Source: Ornithodoros turicata (Eukaryota > Arthropoda > Arachnida > Ixodida > Argasidae). From it: 64,000 bases of DNA. Made by a program: the position numbers and the translations under genes. The number at the start of each line of letters is the position of its first letter. Positions within the stretch are counted from its first letter, which is position 1. The DNA lies in NCBI RefSeq assembly GCF_037126465.1, contig NC_088204.1, positions 61,549,771 to 61,613,770 of the forward strand, written 5' to 3'. Under the pieces are notes generated by a model that was not told the origin of the DNA, did not search any database, and saw only the letters and a program-made list of their open reading frames with translations. Below, one piece after another: positions 26,601 through 35,600 of this stretch.

Positions 26601-29600
26601 GGTCAGCAACACCACGCTACCGTGTCACCTGTAGCTCGCCATGAGAAGAAAACGTCGAATGCATGCTATAGATGTGGGCCGATAAAGCTCTTGGTGAACA
26701 GTCCCAGTTGTCCTGCTAGGAAAAAAAAACTTGCCGGTCATGTACGAAGATAGGACACTTCGAGTAAGTGTGCCGACAGAAGTCCTCAGTACAAGCACAC
26801 TCTACTGTCAAGGAGATGGACGTAGACGTCTATGCAACATCGACGTCCAACATAAAGTCAATTTCCTGTCAAATACAGGCTGCGGCCGTTCCCTTACGTC
26901 TTCTGGTCGACACTGTCTTATTTCAATAAAGACATAACACTGATGTATAACCTTGAGCAAGAACCGTGAACACAATACACAGCACAGAATTTTAAATCTA
27001 CTTTACAGGCTCTTCACTGGACGTCCCTCGTATCATGTGCGTATAAAAAACAAGACGCATGTTCAAGTCACCTCTTCAAGTCCTCGCAATTAAGCAGAAG
27101 CTTAAAAGAAACGGAGCTGTATAGGTGCTCACCAGGACTACCACATAACTGCATAAGCAAGTAAGATGTTAATAGTTAGATAGAGCGGTGAGGAAGAAAT
27201 AGTCTGAAAGGCCAACCGGTGAGCATGAAGCCGTTGAAAGCTTCGTGTCCCTTCGGCACCGCAAACATCCACCCTACGACTCCTCCCAGAGTCAGCAGTG
27301 CTTGGAGGTCGCTGCCCAGAGATGTTGGGACGACACGACTCAATGACGTGTAAGATCTTCCATCGGTGGGCACCACGTAAGAATGCACGTCCACTTCCTT
27401 GCTCAGGGGAACATCGTTGAGGACCCCCTTCAGTTTACCGGTAATCCTCTGGGCTGTGCCTGCAACAACGAGGAATGTGGCTTACATGTAACTCTCGGAT
27501 GATCAAGTGAAAGTAGATCGAAGCAGAAGCCTCAAGCCGGGAGCCGCCCACATTTCGAACAGCAACTGTTGTTCGAGAAGGCCCAAGTGGCAGAAGTCTC
27601 TTGTTCGAAATATGGGCTGCATCCGACCTGAAGCCTTCAATATAATTCCAAAATCTCACGTTGCAAAACAGGTGGAACATCTGATGATCGCGCAAAATCC
27701 ATTCGTCGGGATCCGACCATATTTTGTACTGGAGCCTGTCCTACAGAGTCCCCCCCATTAGGAGAACAGTCTTGTCTCCAAGACAACGACGGTTCCCAAC
27801 GATCAGCTTTGTCGATCATTTCACGTTTGTCGCATGCGTTTTATGAGGTCTTAATAAATTGATTATTTATTCCTTATTTAAAAATAATGAATTCAAAGTG
27901 TTCCGCTTGTGGGGTGTTTTCTTTAGAGTCAGGTGCACCTTCTCCTTCAACATGTCACAACTACGCTTTTATAACAGAGCTTCACCACACAACACGCTCC
28001 ATGTATAGGTCAGCCGTTGCAGATAGTGGTGCCGTTATCACTCGTGATTTGCGGGAAGCGTGGTGCGTACGGCTATTTGTGACAATTACCATAACCCCAT
28101 AATTGTCACAAAAAGGCGTACGCCTACATTTTTCAACAAATCAGGAAAGTGAACGATGTCATCCCGGTTGATGTTGGACTAGCCGCGTACTATGCGATGA
28201 AGTTCTGTTTTCCTGTGTTTTCTTCGGGCGCTGTCAGACATACGTCGGCACAGTTGCCTTAGAAGTCGGCCCGGGACGCACATTTCCCCCAGAGCGTTAG
28301 TCGTGACGTTGCCCCCACCTCTGTGAGGCCGACATCGGCAAGCCATTTCAGCGCTACCACCATCTGTTTTAATAGTTTCTGCGTCAATCGCACACTCTGC
28401 TACACTCTTAAAAATGAGGGAAGGGAGGAGGAGGGGGGGGGCGTAATGTCGAAATTGGCTTGCCGTTGTTAGCCACACGCGGGTGAGCATCGTCACGACT
28501 TAAAAATGAACTCCACCGCATGGCACGCTCCTCGCCAACCATCATCCCGAATGACATCGTTCTCGTCCATAATTTGTTAACAACTGAAGGCGTACGCCTT
28601 TTTTGTACCACATATGCATAATTGTAAAGAAAAAGGCGTATGCCTTCCGTTTTCAACAAATCGAGGGCGGGAACGATGTATTCGGGACGAATGTTGGCTA
28701 GCCAGGACCGTGCTATCCGCACTCTTAAAAATGAACTTCATTGCATAGCACGCTCCTAGCCAACCATAATCTCGAATGATATCGTTATCTGCCCTGATTT
28801 GTTGAAAACGGGAGGCGTACGCCTTTTTTGTGACACTTATGCTGTTCATAATTGTCACAGAAAAGGCGTACGCCTCCCGTTTTCAGCAACGATAACGATA
28901 TCATTCGAGATTATGGTTGGCTACACTCTAAAAACAGAGCTTCACCGCATAGCACGCTGTGCGCCAACCATTGCGACAAACCATATGGTTATCACTTTTG
29001 ATTCGACGAGAGAGGGAGGCGTACGCCTTTTTGTGGCAATTACCAAATAGCCAAATTGTCACAAAAATGCGTACGCCCCGCTCTCTCCTCGAATCAGAAG
29101 CGATAACTGTATCATTCGTGGCAATAGTTGACGTACAGCGTGCTATGCGGTGAAGATCTGTTTTTAGAGTGTAGGAGCGTGTTATGCGGTGGAGTTCATT
29201 CTTAAGAGCGTAGCCTTGCACGGCCCCGGCTAAGGTAAACGCCCATTTGTATTTCGTCCCACACTTACAATTGGTACGTACCTACCCGCCCTAATTTTAC
29301 TAAGCGAGATCGAACATTTACCCGGTTAACGGAAGGGCATCCCTCTTGTCTGAGGAAGACGGTTGGACAAACCACACTTTCAAAAAGAACTTCACCGCAA
29401 AGCACATTCTTAGGCAACCATCGTCCGGAATTGCATCGTTCGCCCCCGATTTCTTGAAAACAAGAGGAGCACGCCTCTTTGTGACACTTATGCAGTGATG
29501 TTAACTGTCACAAAAAGGCGTACGCCCTGCACTTTCCACAAATCAACAGTGATAACGGTATCATTCTGTGCGACGCACTCTAAAAACAGAGCTTCACCGC

Positions 29601-32600
29601 ATAGCACGTTCCTAATCAATAATCGTCCGGAATGACAACGTTCTCTCTTTTGATTTGAGGAAAACGAGGGGTTGGCGTACGCCATTTTTGTGGCCATTAT
29701 GTACTACATAGGTGGTACAAAAATGTGTACGTCTCCCGTTTTCAACAAATCAGGGGGGAACGATGGCATTCGGATGATGGTTGACCAGGAGCGCGCTCTA
29801 AGGTAAAGTTAATTTTAGGAGTGCACCTGAAAAACCGATTTCTGCATTACTGCTTTCATTTTTTTTTTCTAAGAAATCTGAAGCAACAGAAAAAATGCCC
29901 TGTCTAGCGGCTATTGTCGAGTGTGTTACCGTTTGCGACGCAGTGTCGTCCGTTTCCAAAGAGTCCTTCGTTGCATCGACAGCAGGAGCCGCCTTCGTAG
30001 TCGACACAGTTGCTAGATGGGGGACAAGGTTCCCGGGCGCAGCCAGAGACGTCCAGGAATTCGCCGTTCCCTATGTCTGGCCCTACCACTTGGGGCCCGG
30101 AAACGTGGTACACCCATTGGCCTGGTACACCAGTGTTGCTCATCCTAGCCGATGGGACACAAAAGTTGATCTCATAGCATATGACCGTCTTGCCGTTTGT
30201 AAATAAATCAGGGCCTGAAGTTAGTAAAACTTGACATCAACTACTCAAAGTGGGCAACATAACCTTGAGCTCGAAGGCGGAAAACTACAACAAGTAGTAG
30301 ACGAGCGAGAAGCTTTAAAGGGGCACTAAAATGCAAAAACAAGTTCACTTTAAATTACGTTACACGTTATGTTAATTTCGTGCTTGTTATCATAACTCAA
30401 AACTTTGATTTCGTTACGGAGCTACAATCGAAATTGTACCGGACTCTTTCTTGCTTTGGCTCTAAGCAGTGAACGTCGTTTGAGCTCGTGCATCGGTGTT
30501 TTTAGTCCATACTACGCGTTCATGCGCGTGCCACGCCATGGAGCAGTCCCGGAGAGAAACATAGTGCGCGTTGCGAAGCGGACTGGCGTCGCTGTCCGAT
30601 GGACGTGAACATAAATGTTGTCAGTGGAACATGCGCGAGAACTGTTGTGGCTACAATTCAGAAAATCGGTATTGAAAAATGCAGCAGTGCGCATCATGCA
30701 GCGCATATGCGAAACACTACGATCGGACCCCCCAGTAAACCACAAACGTCTAATGGACATCCAGAGGATGGTACACCGTGGATATTTTGGATGTCTAGTA
30801 GACATCCGGATATGTCCAGCTAACGTGGAATGGATGTACTATGGATCGTCGGAAGCTCATCGATAACTGTATAAATGCTTGTCCTCTGGATGCCCAGTAA
30901 ACCACAAACGTCTAATGGACATCCAGAGGATGGTACACAGTGGATATTTTGGATGTCTAGTAGACATCCGGATATGTCCAGCTAACGTGGAATGGATGTA
31001 CTATGGATCGTCGGAAGCTCATCGATAACTGTATAAATGCTTGTCCTCTGGATGCCCAGTAAACCACAAACGTCTAATGGACAATCAGAGGATGGTACAC
31101 CGTGGATATTTTGGATGTCTAGTAGACATCCGGATATGTCCAGCTAACGTGGAATGGATGTACTATGGATCGTCGGAAGCTCATCGATAACTGTATAAAT
31201 GCTTGTCCTCTGGATGCCCAGTAAACCACAAACGTCTAATGGACAATCAGAGGATGGTACACCGTGGATATTTTGGATGTCTAGTAGACATCCGGATATG
31301 TCCAGCTAACGTGGAATGGATGTACTATGGATCGTCGGAAGCTCATCGATAACTGTATAAATGCTTGTCCTCTGGATAACCAGTAAACCACAAACGTCTA
31401 ATGGACATCCAGAGGATGGTACACAGTGGATATTTTGGATGTCTAGTAGACATCCGGATATGTCCAGCTAACGTGGAATGGATGTACTATGGATCGTCGG
31501 AAGCTCATCGATAACTGTATAAATGCTTGTCCTCTGGATGCCCAGTAAACCACAAACGTCTAATGGACAATCAGAGGATGGTACACCGTGGATATTTTGG
31601 ATGTCTAGTAGACATCCGGATATGTCCAGCTAACGTGGAATGGATGTACTATGGATCGTCGGAAGCTCATCGATAACTGTATAAATGCTTGTCCTCTGGA
31701 TGCCCAGTAAACCACAAACGTCTAATGGACAATCAGAGGATGGTACACCGTGGATATTTTGGATGTCTAGTAGACATCCGGATATGTCCAGCTAACGTGG
31801 AATGGATGTACTATGGATCGTCGGAAGCTCATCGATAACTGTATAAATGCTTGTCCTCTGGATAACCAGTAAACCACAAACGTCTAATGGACATCCAGAG
31901 GATGGTACACAGTGGATATTTTGGATGTCTAGTAGACATCCGGATATGTCCAGCTAACGTGGAATGGATGTACTATGGATCGTCGGAAGCTCATCGATAA
32001 CTGTATAAATGCTTGTCCTCTGGATGCCCAGTAAACCACAAACGTCTAATGGACAATCAGAGGATGGTACACCGTGGATATTTTGGATGTCTAGTAGACA
32101 TCCGGATATGTCCAGCTAACGTGGAATGGATGTACTATGGATCGTCGGAAGCTCATCGATAACTGTATAAATGCTTGTCCTCTGGATGCCCAGTAAACCA
32201 CAAACGTCTAATGGACAATCAGAGGATGGTACACCGTGGATATTTTGGATGTCTAGTAGACATCCGGATATGTCCAGCTAACGTGGAATGGATGTACTAT
32301 TGATTGTCGGAAGCTCATCCATAACTGTATAAATGCTTGTCCTCTGGATGTAACAGCTGGACATTTGTCACATCCAATGGACGTGCTTTTGAGGCATTGC
32401 GACGTCTAATATATGTCCTATCGATGTTCCTACCGGATTAACATACGACAATATATAGACCGGATTGCAAATCTACTTTTCCAGCTATTTTGTGTGCATG
32501 AACAGCGCAAATGCCGTAGTTGTGGCCGTACCCCACCCGACACGGCTTGGGCATTTCTCAGTTTCTATTGGCGTACTGGATGGAACATATACTAAAATAC

Positions 32601-35600
32601 CAATAGTTGCGGGATGGTTGTTAAGTGTAGTGGGGGCCGAAAACGTTTGTAACGGTGACGATGATGTGTTTCTGCTATTAATATGTACGTCTGCAATGAG
32701 TCAAATTGCCCGCTAGCATTTCTGATGTTCCTTTCTGACAAATATTGTGTTTGTAATTCAGGCTATTGTCTATGATGAGGTTACCTACTGAGTGGAGCTG
32801 TCAAACTGACAGGTTTCCTGTGTTGGTGGAAGAGTGCTACCTAGATACTTTGCAGAGAGGAGGACGCGAACAAATGGAAAAACTTGCTTTTACTTGTTCT
32901 CCAATTTCTCACGTTCTCGCACGATAGATTCGCTTTCTTCTAGCGCTATACGTAAAAATTACTATTGAATTGATAGTCGAAACAACGTTTCGTAAACGTA
33001 CGTCTATATATTATCATAGGTTAATCCGGTAGGAACATCCATTGGACGTATATTATACGTCGCAATGCCTCACAAACACGTCCACTGGACGTGACAAATG
33101 TCCAGCTGTTATATCCAGAGGACATGCATTTATACAGTTATGGATGAGCTTCCGACGATCCATGGCACATCCATGGAATGCAATGTGGATATATCTGGAT
33201 ATCTACAAGACATCCCAAATGTCTTAGATGTTTGGATCTTTCTGGTATGTCTAATAGACGTTTGTGGTTTACTGGGCCGTTCCAAAATCCACATGCTCAC
33301 GATAGGCATGCGCGCGCTTCTCCTACTGTCTCATTGGATGCCGCCAATATTTGTCTCCTGCGGGATACTATTCGTTGTCGCCAAAGACGACACTCTTTCC
33401 AATCCGTTTTCTTCTAAACGGTAGCGCTAATTTTGCTTGCATTATACTAATGGGAATACGGACTTTCATTTGAGAGCAAATTGTTTTTGCATTTTAGTGC
33501 CCCTTTAAGACAAATGTCGGTGCCAGTTCCCTGTGTAGTCGGCCGGGGGACGCACAGTCCCCTCTGCAATGGTCGTGGCGTTGCCCGCCTGCGCATGGCC
33601 GACCACACTCCTAAAAATGAACTTCACCACATATCACGCTCCAAGCCAACCATTATCCCGAATGACAACGTTCTCGCTCCTGATTTGTTGTAAATGGGAG
33701 GCGGAGCCTATTCTGTGCCGTGCATGATGAAATCAAAATAGGCTCCGCCTCCCGTTTTCAACAAATCAGGGGCGAGAACGTTGTCACGCGGGATGATGGT
33801 TGGCTAGGAGCGTGCTATGTGGTGAAGTTCATTTTTAAGAGTGTACGACAAGCAGTTCCACCAACATCACCACCTGTTTTTAGAATGTGTAAGGCGCTCT
33901 TACCCAACACTCATCCCTGATTTGTTGAAAACGGGAGGCATACCTTTTTGTGACGCGTATGCAGTTACGTTAATTGACACAGGTGGTGGTGGTGGTGGTG
34001 GTGGTGGTGATAGGGCTTGCCGTTGTCGGCCTCACGTATGTGGGCAACGTCACGACTCACGCCCACACAGAAATGCGTGCGCCACGCGCTTTCCGCGAAT
34101 CAGGAGTGAGAACGGCATCATTTTGCAGTAAGGCTGCCATAGCGCCACTCACTCGCTCCGTTTTACACAGGGGTGACATAAACCCGTCATTTTTGTAACT
34201 ACCCTCAAGCGGGTGCTTTTCGCAAACCCGCTATCTTGTCCTGGTCACACGTCATAGAAAACGTCATTTTGAGCTCATGTGACTTTGTTTAGATGTCGTT
34301 TTATGGCTTGCCGACATATTCCCGTTGGCATAAAGTCAAGAGATGAAGCCAGCGTAAACTACACGGTGCTTCTTCCGCGACATGGTAGACCATTTCTCCT
34401 GAAGTACATCGCATCGGCTCGGCTCATCGGCTCGTCATCACCTCTTTGGATGGGGTCAACAGTACGAGCCATCATGTACAAAACTGCGCATTTGACTGCG
34501 ACATTATCGGATAAAAACAATTATCGTGGTCGAGAGACGTCTAAAACGGCGCACAGAGACTGCAAACGCGTTGTTCACAAACGGTTTGGCCGCCGATCTC
34601 GGGCGCGGCCATCTTTAAGGTCACGTGTGCGTTGACGTTTGCTGTGACGTGTGACCAGGACCTGCCCAGAATGCATTGCGTTCGCCCAGCACGCTTTCGT
34701 CTACAGAGTAATACATTGGAGGGCATGCCCCTGTGCCGTTTTACGATTGTGCAGGATGGGCATTGCCACGTAAGCTAAGACCACAATGCAAACCATCGAA
34801 CCAGACACAGAAAGGTCCCCCAAACATAAAACGAAGACAATGTCCAATATGTTCCTTCTGTCTAATGTAGCGAAGATCTCTCTGACAACGAATCACTTTT
34901 AAGTAAAAGGCTCCCTGACCTGTCCAAGTTGAGCAACTGGTCGGTGCCAGAGCCCCTGATGAGAGTATGGAAGCCTCCTTCTCCTCCGGACATGAAGCCC
35001 GCCTGGGCCTTGGGATCCGGCAGGGAAGGGTTCTTAGCTTCTGCCTGGATCCATTGCACGCCGCCCTCGGGGTAGTGGACTGCCACGTAGCTGTCACCTC
35101 CTCCCACATCGGATCCGACCACGACTTGAAAGGTGTTCACCTGTCACAGGGAAAATAGAAAGCGTACGCAGCTCAGTCATATTGTCTACATGTCTACATA
35201 TTGTCTAAGAAATGAACGCCAGAAGAGCAAGAAATAATCAAAGTCGCACATCGCATTTGTAGCGATGATTATAGAAGAAGGAAATTTTGAGTCCCGCGTA
35301 TAGTCCTGTCCGGTTTGTCTTGTCTCTTATGCAGGTTTCCCTCAGACTCAGGCCCGGTTTCACCACCACTGGTTAACTTTGAACAGATATTAAGGGTTGC
35401 TCAGACTTGAAGTTATCACAGTTCTTTTTTTTTTTACAAACGTTAGTTGGTGACGTGGAGAATGTTTTAGTGACAATAACTCCCTTTAATGAAGCAGAGG
35501 TAAGCGTTAAATTCAAGTTAAGGGACCGTCGACCTTGGTTCAAATGACGTTGGTGAAATCGGGCCTCAAGGAATTATGCTTCCCTAGCTCACCGGATCAT

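Larger units (their letters stand above)
30319..33504. mobile_element. 3.19-kb TTAA-flanked transposon with satellite array
   Basis: TTAA lies at 30315-30318 and 33505-33508. The ends AGGGGCACTAAAATGCAAAA and TTTTGCATTTTAGTGCCCCT are a perfect inverted repeat of about 24 bp. Inside are ten 162-bp tandem monomers (30732-32350). A facing pair of inverted segments follows: ATTGCGACGT and TGTTCCTACCGGATTAAC at 32400-32443, and GGTTAATCCGGTAGGAACAT at 33018. One diverged inverted monomer lies at 33107-33280. TTAA targeting fits piggyBac-like transposition (inference). No transposase frame. Confidence 0.88.

Noticed and set aside
30732..32350. Regular repeats suggesting a CRISPR array
   Set aside because: The unit is 162 bp with no variable spacers, and the host is a eukaryote; it is a tandem satellite.
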